The translations under genes and the position numbers were made by a program. Below, piece by piece: positions 46,440 to 54,233 of a DNA stretch of 64,000 bases (position 1 is the stretch's first letter; each line of letters opens with the position of its first letter). This stretch comes from an uncultured Clostridia bacterium (GTDB taxonomy: Bacteria; Bacillota; Clostridia; TANB77; CAG-508), in contig CAKPDN010000001.1 of the NCBI GenBank assembly GCA_934149005.1, positions 186,001-250,000 of the forward strand. Direction: 5' to 3'. The notes beneath the pieces were generated by a model, which was given only the letters and a program-made list of their open reading frames with translations, was not told the DNA's origin and made no database searches.

Positions 46440-46775
46440 TTATTCTTGAGCCCATCTTAACATCTTTATATCATTATATTTCTTTAAAACTTGTTTATAT
46501 TTTTCATATTCTTCATCCCATAATTCTACTGGTACTTTATCAAATGCAGTAAATATTTTTTCTGCTTCTGTTAAGTATATAACTTGTTCTTGAGATGACA
46601 TTTTTTGATATTGCTTAGCAAATTTATATAATTTATCTAGCATTTCATTTGCTTCTATAAAATCCCAAAAGTCTTTGACTTTTATTCCTAATAATTTTAT
46701 TTGCATTACTGCATATGATACTAAAGCAAATACTATAAATACTAATATGTATATAACTAATAATAATTTTTCCAT
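46440..46775 (-). CDS. Small membrane-anchored protein of unknown function
   Basis: I do not recognise this 111-residue protein. It has one N-terminal helix (about residues 3-25) and a mostly helical, charged cytoplasmic part (MSSQEQVIYLTEAEKIF, ELWDEEYEKYKQVLKKYNDIK). The start at MEKLLLV is chosen because AGGTGG lies 5 nt upstream. Confidence 0.6.
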   Translation of the reverse strand: MEKLLLVIYILVFIVFALVSYAVMQIKLLGIKVKDFWDFIEANEMLDKLYKFAKQYQKMSSQEQVIYLTEAEKIFTAFDKVPVELWDEEYEKYKQVLKKYNDIKMLRWAQE

Positions 46776-46857
46776 TTTTACCACCTTTTGGTTTTTTTCA
46801 ATTGTACTTTTTAATTATAACACATATATTATTTTTTTGCAATTTTTTGTCAGTTTT

Positions 46858-47184
46858 TTAACCTACAACATATTTTTTTAAGTTATTTATTTCATATTCA
46901 TATAATTTATGTTCTTTGTTGTTTTGTTTTCTGTCTTTTGCAATTTCTTCTCTCATTTTAATTTTTTCTTGTAGTATTTTTGCTACATTGTTATTTGTAT
47001 ATTCTAGTTTTATACTTAAATCATCTATTTTTTTAGTTAACTTTTTATCTACATAGTCTATTTTCTTGTTTAAGTTATCATTTACTTCATCTATTTTCTT
47101 GTTTAAGTTGTTATTTACTGTATCTATTTTTCTTTCTAATGATTCAAGCTTTTCTAAAACTTTATATTCAAATTCAGCACTCAT
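46858..47184 (-). CDS. Coiled-coil protein of unknown function
   Basis: This 108-residue protein is almost all heptad repeats: NNNLNKKIDEVNDNLNKKID is repeated with variations, followed by KKLTKKIDDLSIKLEY, and so it should form a long coiled coil. The start at MSAEFEY is chosen for AAGGAGGG 7 nt upstream; an earlier in-frame ATG has no ribosome binding site. No function is suggested by sequence. Confidence 0.65.
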   Translation of the reverse strand: MSAEFEYKVLEKLESLERKIDTVNNNLNKKIDEVNDNLNKKIDYVDKKLTKKIDDLSIKLEYTNNNVAKILQEKIKMREEIAKDRKQNNKEHKLYEYEINNLKKYVVG

Positions 47185-47356
47185 ATTATCCCTCCTTTCT
47201 CTCGTATTTTTTGCCTTTCGAAATAAATTTTGGTATAGGCATAACATGAAATTTAGAAAAAAATTTCTTTGAACTCTGAATGAGTTTGATAAAAGAATAA
47301 ATATGATTAAAAATATTTGAACAAAATACTTTGTATTTTAATAAAATTAAAATATC

Positions 47357-47390
47357 AAAAAAGTATGATAATATATTATCACACTTTTTT
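47357..47390. terminator. Terminator after the nucleotide-kinase-like gene
   Basis: AAAAAAGT..TGATAA and TTATCA..ACTTTTTT form a near-perfect long palindrome with A/T runs on both sides. It ends the rsmE-yicC-rpoZ-kinase transcript. Confidence 0.65.
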
Positions 47391-47417
47391 GTAAAAATCA
47401 ATATATAAAGTTTCTTT

Positions 47418-47984
47418 TTAATTATTTTTTAACCATTCAAAATACTCTTTTTTTATGATATCTGCTGTTTCTTGAGGAGTTAATTTAGTTGTATCTATTA
47501 CTAGATCATAATTTGTCAAATCATCTTTTTTTACTCCATAAACTTTAAAATATCTTTCATTTTCTAACTTATATCTTTTCTGCATATCTGTTTTTTGTTC
47601 TTCTAACGTATTAAATCTTTCTGTCTTTCTTTTTTCTTCATCTTGATTCTCAAATGCTCTTTTAGCTGCTACATCTATATCAACTTTTAAATATACTTTA
47701 AATGATTCTGGTACAGCATACCATCCTAGTCTTGCATCTATTATAAAATTTTCATGTTCTTCAGCATATTCTTTGGCACTATTTTCAATTTGAATATCTA
47801 TTTCTGGATGTTCTTTTACATATTCATTAAACTCTGTTACACTCATACATTTTTCTTTGGCTAATTTTCTAAAATAATCTCCATTTCTATATACTCCGTA
47901 ATTTAATTCTTCCATTAAAATTTTAGAAACTACGCCTTTTCCACTTGATAATTCTCCTGCTAAAGATATAATATTTTTTTTCAT
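47418..47984 (-). CDS. Cytidylate kinase-like P-loop kinase
   Basis: The 188-residue protein opens with IISLAGELSSGKGVVSKIL, a P-loop with the GxxxSGKG layout of CMP-kinase-like proteins, and later has IIDARLGW and YLKVDIDVAAKRAF. A substrate-binding role for short nucleotides or other small molecules is likely. It takes the place downstream of rpoZ in an operon where guanylate kinase (gmk) normally lies between remA and rpoZ; it is not Gmk by its motifs. GGGG precedes the ATG. Confidence 0.75.
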   Translation of the reverse strand: MKKNIISLAGELSSGKGVVSKILMEELNYGVYRNGDYFRKLAKEKCMSVTEFNEYVKEHPEIDIQIENSAKEYAEEHENFIIDARLGWYAVPESFKVYLKVDIDVAAKRAFENQDEEKRKTERFNTLEEQKTDMQKRYKLENERYFKVYGVKKDDLTNYDLVIDTTKLTPQETADIIKKEYFEWLKNN

Positions 47985-48023
47985 ATCTTAGTATCCCCTT
48001 TATTATTTATATTACCACTTTTT

Positions 48024-48302
48024 TTATTCTTTTTCGTTTTCTTCTTCTGTTGGCTTTTCTATTTCTTCTTTTTCTTTTTCTTTATTTTCTTCTTTTTGTT
48101 CGTATTGTTCTTCACTTATAATGGTAACTTTGCCTTCTGCTATTTCATTAGCTGCTAAAGTAACAGGTGATTCTTCTTTAACTTTTGTTAAAGGTGCATC
48201 TCCCATTGCTATTTGTCTAGCTCTTTTTGATGTAGCTATTACTAGCTCATATCTGTTGGTTGATTTTTTTAATAATTCTGTAACTGTTGGTTTTACAATC
48301 AT
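48024..48302 (-). CDS. rpoZ: RNA polymerase omega subunit
   Basis: The conserved core is TELLKKSTNRYELVIATSKRARQIA, then LAANEIAEGKVTI. The C-terminal ~30 residues are a Glu/Lys-rich extension. The start at MIVKPTV is chosen because GGAGG lies 8 nt upstream; an ATG five codons earlier overlaps this ribosome binding site. It belongs to the yicC-remA-rpoZ operon. Confidence 0.92.
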   Translation of the reverse strand: MIVKPTVTELLKKSTNRYELVIATSKRARQIAMGDAPLTKVKEESPVTLAANEIAEGKVTIISEEQYEQKEENKEKEKEEIEKPTEEENEKE

Positions 48303-48334
48303 TTTCTTTTCCTCCATAAAAATATATTTTAAAT

Positions 48335-48607
48335 TTATTCCTCTTCTTGTAATTGTGTTGATGTTCCTGTAATGTCTTTATCTAATCTTCCTGCAACAGT
48401 TTCTGGTTGAACTGCTGATAATATAATGTGACCTGAATCGGTTATAATAACTGCTCTTGTTCTCCTTCCACAAGTTGCATCAACTGCTGTCTTATTATCT
48501 TTTGCCTCTTGTACCATTCTTTTTATTGGTGCTGACTCTGGGCTTACTATGGCAATTATCCTGTCTGCTGAAACAATATTTCCAAATCCTATATTTACTA
48601 ATTGCAT
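48335..48607 (-). CDS. remA: RemA family extracellular matrix regulator (DUF370)
   Basis: At 90 residues it has INIGFGN-like LVNIGFGNIVSADRIIAIV, SAPIKRMVQEAKD and DATCGRRTRAVIITDSGHIILSA, the hallmarks of RemA/YlzA. In Bacillus it is a DNA-binding activator of biofilm matrix genes. AAGGAG precedes the ATG. It lies between yicC and rpoZ, its usual place except that gmk is missing. Confidence 0.95.
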   Translation of the reverse strand: MQLVNIGFGNIVSADRIIAIVSPESAPIKRMVQEAKDNKTAVDATCGRRTRAVIITDSGHIILSAVQPETVAGRLDKDITGTSTQLQEEE

Positions 48608-48625
48608 AAAATCAATCTCCTTCTC

Positions 48626-49507
48626 TTATTCTATATTTTGTACTTGTTCTCTTATGTCTTCTAATTTTGTTTTTATGTCTATAACTCCATTAGTTATTTC
48701 TAAATTATTTGCTTTTGAGCCTATTGTGTTTGTTTCTCTATTCATTTCCTGTATTATAAAGTCTAGTTTTTTTCCTATTGCTTCATTATCAGTATTTGTT
48801 ATAAGATTTCTGAACTGACATATATGGCTTTTTAATCTTGTAATTTCTTCTTCAATTGAGCATTTATCAGCATATATTACTACTTCTTGTGCTAACCTTG
48901 CTTCATCTACTTCTTGTGTTTTTAATATTTCTTTTATTCTTTTTTCTAATTTTACTACATATTCTTCAATAAGTCCAGTAGATTTTTGAGATATTTCTTT
49001 TATCTTAGTTTCAATATTTTCTATTCTTGCTATTAAATCTTGTGCTATTTTTTCTCCCTCAATGCTTTTCATCTCAACTATTTGATTTGTTGCTTCTTTA
49101 GTAACTTGTATTAATTCATTTTTTATTTTTTCATCTTCTTCATCTATTTTGATTGTTAATATATCTGGAAATTTTGCAATATCAATAACTTCAATATTAT
49201 CTGAAATTTTTTCTTCTTTGGCTAGTTCTCTCAGCTGTTTTATATATATTTGGGCAAGTTCTTTATTTATTTTTACATTTTTTCCTTCTTGACTATTATT
49301 TTGAAATGTAACAAATACATCTATTTTTCCTCTTTTTACTTTTTCAGATATTTGTTTTTTTATATTTTCTTCTAAATAGCTTAAAGTTCTTGGTAATTTT
49401 ACACTTATATCCAAGTATCTGTGGTTTACGCTTTTTATTTCTATTTGGTATTCTCTATTTTCTATATTTAAAGCACCTTTACCATATCCTGTCATACTTT
49501 TAATCAT
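48626..49507 (-). CDS. yicC: YicC/YloC family endoribonuclease
   Basis: The 293-residue protein has the YicC N-terminus MTGYGKG..I, VNHRYLDISVKLPR, and the C-terminal DUF1732 region EVVIYADKCSIEEEITRLKSH and KKLDFIIQEMNRE.NTIGSKA. Family members are endoribonucleases. It overlaps the upstream membrane protein gene by 8 nt and leads into remA and rpoZ. Confidence 0.95.
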   Translation of the reverse strand: MIKSMTGYGKGALNIENREYQIEIKSVNHRYLDISVKLPRTLSYLEENIKKQISEKVKRGKIDVFVTFQNNSQEGKNVKINKELAQIYIKQLRELAKEEKISDNIEVIDIAKFPDILTIKIDEEDEKIKNELIQVTKEATNQIVEMKSIEGEKIAQDLIARIENIETKIKEISQKSTGLIEEYVVKLEKRIKEILKTQEVDEARLAQEVVIYADKCSIEEEITRLKSHICQFRNLITNTDNEAIGKKLDFIIQEMNRETNTIGSKANNLEITNGVIDIKTKLEDIREQVQNIE

Positions 49508-50381
49508 TTTCTTTTACCTCTTCTTTTTTCTTTTTACTTGTTGATTTTGTTTTCTTTTTTGGTTTTTCTTCTGTGTTTGCTTTTGTTGTCGTTTTTCTTT
49601 TTGGTTTTTCTTCTGTGCTTGCTTTTGTTGTTGCTTTTCTTTTTGGTTTTTCTTCTGTGTTTGATTTTGTTGTTGCTTTTCTTTTTGGTTTTTCTTCTGT
49701 GTTTGATTTTGTTGTTGCTTTTCTTTTTGGTTTTTCTTCTGTGTTTGATTTTGTTGTTGCTTTTCTTTTTGTTTTTTCTTCTGCACTTGTTTTTGTTGTT
49801 GTCTTTCTTTTTGTTTTTTCTTCTGCACTTGTTTTTGTTGTTGTCTTTCTTTTTGTTTTTTCTTCTATATCTTCTTTTAATTCAATGTTTTCTTTCTTTT
49901 CATTTTCTTTAACATCTTTACTTTTTTTTGTAGCTTCTTTTTTTACAGGTTCATCATTTTTTACTATATCTCTTATATCACTAAAATCTTCTGCTATTTC
50001 TTTTCTTCCTTTTGTATATTCAACAATAGATTTTAAAATAAAATATATTGCAAATGAATATGAGGCCACTAATGAATAACTTTTAAAGTCAAATTTAAAT
50101 TTATTTGTTATATGTTCAGTTGTTAATGTGTATGCCGATAATACTAATATTTCTATTCCTTGTAACGCTAGCTTTTCATTATCATTTTTATACGCTTTTT
50201 CAAATATATAAATTGATATAAAAAGAAATACCATTGTAAAGATTTTTATTCCTGTTTCTAAATAGTTACTATTTATATTTTCGTACGCTAAATTTAATAC
50301 TAAAAAATATAATACAATACATATAGCTTCTAATATGTTTAAATATATTTCTTTTAAATATTTTTCATTTACTTCTTTCAT
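49500..50381 (-). CDS. Membrane protein with Lys/Thr-rich tandem-repeat tail
   Basis: I do not recognise a family. The first ~135 residues hold four hydrophobic helices. After an acidic linker the C-terminal half is about eight copies of a 14-residue unit, EEKPKRKATTKSNT with variants, ending KKKTKSTSKKKKEEV. Such Lys/Thr/Pro-rich tails resemble histone H1-like and AlgP-like nucleic acid-binding tails. The repeats are nearly identical at DNA level (42-bp units), so the copy number should vary between strains. It lies 33 nt after rsmE and overlaps yicC by 8 nt, so it is within an RNA-related operon. Confidence 0.75.
   Translation of the reverse strand: MKEVNEKYLKEIYLNILEAICIVLYFLVLNLAYENINSNYLETGIKIFTMVFLFISIYIFEKAYKNDNEKLALQGIEILVLSAYTLTTEHITNKFKFDFKSYSLVASYSFAIYFILKSIVEYTKGRKEIAEDFSDIRDIVKNDEPVKKEATKKSKDVKENEKKENIELKEDIEEKTKRKTTTKTSAEEKTKRKTTTKTSAEEKTKRKATTKSNTEEKPKRKATTKSNTEEKPKRKATTKSNTEEKPKRKATTKASTEEKPKRKTTTKANTEEKPKKKTKSTSKKKKEEVKEND
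49560..49870. repeat. 42-bp tandem coding repeats
   Basis: About seven to eight copies of a 42-bp unit encode the EEKPKRKATTKSNT repeats. Central copies are almost identical. There are no spacers, so this is not a CRISPR array. Confidence 0.85.
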
Positions 50382-50414
50382 TTTTAAATTTCTTCCTCTC
50401 TTATGTTTTAAATT

Positions 50415-51180
50415 TTAATTTTCCAACTCATACATAATAATACTTAAAATATTTAAAGCTACTGTTTCTGTTCTTAATATTCTCTTTCCTAATGTTATTA
50501 CTTTTGCACCACTATTTTTTAGTAATTCTACATCTTTTGGCTCTAAACCACCTTCAGGTCCGTATTACAATTCCAATTTTTGTTTTATTGTTACCTTTTT
50601 TTAAATCTATTTCTTCTTTTATTAAATTCATCTGCTCTTTAAGTGTATTTTTTCTTTCATTTTCATAAGCTACTAATACTATATCATAATTTTTTATTAA
50701 ATCATATAGATTTTTAATATTTATTATATTATTTATTTTGGGGATTATATCTCTTCCACATTGTTTTGCTGCAACTTCAGATATTTTTTGCCATCTTAAA
50801 ACTTTTTTATTTTTTTCTTTTTCATCTAATTTTACAACACATCTTTTCATCTCTACTGGTGTTATATCATATACTCCTAATTCAACTGATTTTTGTATTA
50901 TATATTCCATTTTATCTGCTTTTGGTAGTCCTTGAAATATAGTAACTTGTATATTTGATTCTACTGTTTCTTCTATATTTTGTTTTATTTCACACAATAT
51001 TTCTTCATCATCTATATTTTTTATATTACATAAAAAATTTTCTTTTGTTTTGTTATTACATATTTGTAATTCCTCACCTATTTTTGCTCTTAAAACTTTT
51101 TTTAAGTGATTTACATCTTGTCCTTGTATTATTATTTCTTTATCTTTTATTTGTTCATCTTTTACAAAAAATTTTGGCAT
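50415..51180 (-). CDS. rsmE: 16S rRNA m3U1498 methyltransferase RsmE, split by a +1 frameshift at CGG
   Basis: The zero frame gives 208 residues (PUA-like N-domain, FQGLPKADKMEYIIQKSVELG, EVAAKQCGR, VLVAYENE) and stops right where the SPOUT knot should begin: IGIVI-CGG-ACC-TGA. Skipping the C of CGG continues as GPEGGLEPKDVELL, then GKRILRTETVALNI, to a stop 48 residues later. This restores the conserved IGPEGG and LRTET motifs and a normal length of about 255 residues. The SAM-binding knot lies wholly after the shift, so the short product cannot methylate. GGAGG precedes the ATG. It heads the operon that includes yicC and rpoZ. Confidence 0.88.
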
Positions 51181-51222
51181 TTTTTCCTCCCTGTCCTATA
51201 GTGATGTTTCCCTTTGGGATAA

Positions 51223-51251
51223 ATTATAACATATTGCTTATTTTTTTTCAA
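51223..51251 (-). promoter_or_regulatory. Promoter of the rsmE-yicC-rpoZ operon
   Basis: On the minus strand TTGAAA and TATAAT are separated by 17 nt, followed by a short hairpin TCCCAAAGGGA in the leader. Confidence 0.65.
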
Positions 51252-51252
51252 A

Positions 51253-51283
51253 TAAAAAAGGAAAGAATATTTTTTCTTTCCTT
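51253..51283 (-). terminator. Terminator after rubrerythrin
   Basis: On the minus strand AAGGAAAGAA and TTCTTTCCTT form a perfect 10-bp stem followed by a T run. Confidence 0.75.
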
Positions 51284-51290
51284 TGGTTTA

Positions 51291-51830
51291 TTAATAATTT
51301 TCTGCTTTTATTTCAAAGTAAGCTTTTGGATGAGCACATACTGGGCATATTTCTGGAGCATTTTTCCCTATTACGATATGTCCACAATTTCTACATTTCC
51401 AAATTCTTTCTCCATCTTTGCTAAATACTAATCCTTCTTCTACATTTTCTAATAATTTTAAATATCTAGCTTCATGTTCTTTTTCTATTTTAGCAACTGC
51501 TGAAAACAAATATGCAATATGATCAAATCCTTCTTCTTTTGCTTCTTTTGCCATTCTGTCATACATATCTGTCCATTCATAGTTTTCTCCTTCTGCTGCT
51601 GCTTTTAAGTTTTCTGCTGTTGTTTTTATTTCTCCACCATTTAATAATTTGAACCACATTTTTGCATGTTCTTTTTCATTATCAGCTGTTTCTTGGAATA
51701 GTGCTGCTATTTGCTCATATCCTTCTTTTTTAGCTTTGCTTGCAAAATATGTGTATTTATTTCTTGCTTGTGATTCTCCTGCAAATGCTTCCATTAAATT
51801 TTTTTCTGTTTTTGAACCTTTTAATTCCAT
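51291..51830 (-). CDS. Rubrerythrin
   Basis: This 179-residue protein has a ferritin-like di-iron domain (EAFAGESQARNKY, DNEKEHAKM, KIEKEHEARY) and a C-terminal rubredoxin-like domain with two Cys pairs (WKCRNCGHI and CPVCAHPKAYF). It reduces hydrogen peroxide in anaerobes. The start at MELKGSK follows GGGAGG; an upstream in-frame ATG overlaps that site. Confidence 0.95.
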   Translation of the reverse strand: MELKGSKTEKNLMEAFAGESQARNKYTYFASKAKKEGYEQIAALFQETADNEKEHAKMWFKLLNGGEIKTTAENLKAAAEGENYEWTDMYDRMAKEAKEEGFDHIAYLFSAVAKIEKEHEARYLKLLENVEEGLVFSKDGERIWKCRNCGHIVIGKNAPEICPVCAHPKAYFEIKAENY

Positions 51831-51914
51831 TATTATACCTCCCATAAATTATTTTAACAGTATATATTTTTATACTTTTAACAATAGTTATAATATCCTA
51901 TATATATATATTTG

Positions 51915-53687
51915 TCAATGTTTTTCATTTATATTCTGCTCAATTTTTTTATCTGTTTGTGTATCTTCTATTATAAAGTTTCCATTCATCTTATATCCAA
52001 CATCTCCATTTTCTAAATTTACATATTTTCTAGGATATATTTTTTGAATTCCTTTAGCTTTTTTTGTTACTAAATTTCCTAAATGTTTAATAAAAATATA
52101 ATTTTTATCCATTGGTTTTGCTTGCTTATTCATTTTTATAATAAATGATTCTCTTTTTTCTGTTAATGGCATTAGTATGGCTCTCGCTTTTAATTTTCCT
52201 CTATATTCTTCATCTTTTTCTCCCTCATAAATTGGAATAATAGTGTTTTCTTTAGTTTGACTAAAATATTCTACTATTTGCTTTCTGTCTGTATGAAGTC
52301 TAATAGGAATATTAAAACCTGGATAATCAATTCCAATTAAAATGTTTGTTTTTTCTCTTTTGATTGAATTAACTCCATCTTCTTTTTCTTCAATATATCC
52401 CCAATTTGTTATTTTGCTGTTTCTTTCTATATTTAATAATAATTGTTTTATATTTACATTTTTTATATCATATATTGTTTCAATCATATTTCTTGTTGCT
52501 TGTCCTATGCAAAAGTCTTGATTAAAATCGTTTTCATTTTGGTTAATTGTTTTATCAAAGTAGTTTTTATATTGCTTTTTAAACTTTTCACTAATTTGAT
52601 TTAGATCTATTACACTATAAATAACATTTGGTGCAACCTTTTTTTGTTCTGTTGCATTGCCTTTTATTTTTCTAAAAATTTTATCACATATTCGTATTTT
52701 TTCTACTGTTTTTATCATTTCTTCTTCTGATATGTTTCCCCAAAAGTCATCATCTAATACATATTCCCATACTTGCAAATTTTCAATTGCAAATAATGAG
52801 TTTTTTATATCTTCCGCTTCTTTTGTAAATCTATTTTGCCAATAAGCATTAAGCAATTCTAATTGTTCATCATCTAACTTGCTTATATATTTATCTTCAA
52901 ATATGTTTTCTACTCCTATATCATCTTGTAAATCTTCCGTTCTCTGTTGATAGCACATTTCTTCTAGTCCTATTTCTTTATAATCAGAATTTATTTTGTT
53001 CTTCATTTTTTCTAATAAACCAAATTTTTTAAAAAACTGTCCTGCTATTTTTAGTCTTTTTCTTTCATTTTCTTTTAACATTGTTTTTGCATTTTTTAGC
53101 CTATATTCAGTGTATTTTTTCAACATTTCTTCTTCAGAATTTTGTAAAAAGATTTCAACGTATTCATACATTTGCTGTAATTGTGGATCTTTTTCTAATT
53201 CTCTTTTGTAATTCACTTTTTCTTGCGGATCTTTACATTCATGTATTTTCTTTCCAAATCTCATCATAACTGAATCTATATTGTCTTTTTCTTTTCTTAT
53301 TCCTTGTAATAAAATTTTTACTTCAAATATTTGACAATCAGTTTCATTTCCATATAATTCATTTTTATCTTTATATAAGTCAAATTTTTCTAAATCTACA
53401 TCTTTTAATTTTTCATAATATCCTTTAAGCAAATGTTGATTATTATTTAGTGTGTCTAATGCATTTATTTCTCTTTGTATTAGGTCTGTTGATACTATTT
53501 TTAGATATTCTTTTAAGTAATTGTCTAATTCATCTAGTATATGTTTTTTTATTTCTATAATATTTCCATCAAAATCTTTTTCAATCAATCTAATATATTT
53601 TACCATTGCAGATACATTGTTTTTTAATCTGAATGCATCTTGATTTTTTTTATCATTTATAAGTAATCTATTTAAATCAAATCTCAT
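51915..53687 (-). CDS. Large soluble protein of unknown function
   Basis: I do not recognise this 590-residue protein. It has no signal peptide or membrane span. The N-terminal ~280 residues look helical and charged, with coiled-coil tendency. The C-terminal part is mixed, with TNILIGIDYPGFNIPIRLHTD, ENTIIPIYEGE and ARAILMPLTEKRESFI. GGTG precedes the ATG. It lies alone between rubrerythrin and the foldback element. No catalytic motif stands out. Confidence 0.65.
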   Translation of the reverse strand: MRFDLNRLLINDKKNQDAFRLKNNVSAMVKYIRLIEKDFDGNIIEIKKHILDELDNYLKEYLKIVSTDLIQREINALDTLNNNQHLLKGYYEKLKDVDLEKFDLYKDKNELYGNETDCQIFEVKILLQGIRKEKDNIDSVMMRFGKKIHECKDPQEKVNYKRELEKDPQLQQMYEYVEIFLQNSEEEMLKKYTEYRLKNAKTMLKENERKRLKIAGQFFKKFGLLEKMKNKINSDYKEIGLEEMCYQQRTEDLQDDIGVENIFEDKYISKLDDEQLELLNAYWQNRFTKEAEDIKNSLFAIENLQVWEYVLDDDFWGNISEEEMIKTVEKIRICDKIFRKIKGNATEQKKVAPNVIYSVIDLNQISEKFKKQYKNYFDKTINQNENDFNQDFCIGQATRNMIETIYDIKNVNIKQLLLNIERNSKITNWGYIEEKEDGVNSIKREKTNILIGIDYPGFNIPIRLHTDRKQIVEYFSQTKENTIIPIYEGEKDEEYRGKLKARAILMPLTEKRESFIIKMNKQAKPMDKNYIFIKHLGNLVTKKAKGIQKIYPRKYVNLENGDVGYKMNGNFIIEDTQTDKKIEQNINEKH

Positions 53688-53756
53688 TTTTTCACCTTCT
53701 AATATTTTTTTCTTTCTTAATATACTAAATAATTAAAAAAAATGCAATATTTTGCT

Positions 53757-54188
53757 TTTTAAATTATGTTTTTTCGGTAATGCATTTCCTCAAGGGGACT
53801 GGTGCTTAAATATTTAATATATTTATTCATTGCATTTGCTAAAATTTATAATTGTTTATCTTGAGCCTCTTTCACTCAGGCTCTCAAAATCTTTTCTTTA
53901 ACTATGAATAAATTTAAAGTGCAACTGGAATGAACATAGAAATTCTTAAATTTTTTATGGAAAGAGTTCGCTTTAGTGGAAGGGTGCCATAAAAAATTTA
54001 TAGAATTTCTGGCGAATGAAAGGCAGTCAATAAATTTATGAATAGTAAAGAAAAGATTTTTACCCCGTGAACATTCCTCAAGATAAACAATAACAAATTT
54101 TAAAGCTCATTTCATTCAGTCATATATTAAATATTTAAGCACCAGTCCCCTTGATTAAATGCATTACCCAAAAACATAACTTAAATTT
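53757..54188. repeat. ~430-bp foldback (palindromic) element
   Basis: The left end TTATGTTTTTTCGGTAATGC and the inverted right end TTATGTTTTTGGGTAATGC match, and the match goes on inward through TCAAGGGGACTGGTGC, TTAAATATTTAATATAT, TTGTTTATCTTGAG and AATCTTTTCTTTA, down to GAAATTCTTAAATTTTTTATGG near the centre. The loop is about 25 nt (AAAGAGTTCGC..). There is no coding capacity. It could be a MITE-like element or a very long structured RNA. It ends just before the -35 region of the U32 peptidase promoter. Confidence 0.8.
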
Positions 54189-54214
54189 ACTTTATTAGAA
54201 AAAAATGTTATAAT
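54186..54214 (+). promoter_or_regulatory. Promoter of the U32 peptidase gene
   Basis: TTTACT and TATAAT are separated by 17 nt and followed by AGGAGG and the ATG. The -35 box overlaps the outer edge of the foldback element, so the element may influence expression. Confidence 0.5.
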
Positions 54215-54233
54215 CATCTAGGAGGTTGTAAAA

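Noticed and set aside
47418..47984. Guanylate kinase
   Set aside because: The P-loop and later motifs fit the cytidylate kinase-like type, and the Gmk substrate motifs are missing.
49560..49870. Regular repeats resembling a CRISPR array
   Set aside because: The units are contiguous 42-bp coding repeats with no unique spacers.
49538..50079. Long plus-strand open frames over the Lys-rich repeat gene
   Set aside because: They are shadows of the repeated minus-strand coding sequence, rich in Leu/Phe, and have no ribosome binding site.
53757..54188. Insertion sequence with transposase
   Set aside because: No open frame of useful length is present; only inverted halves.
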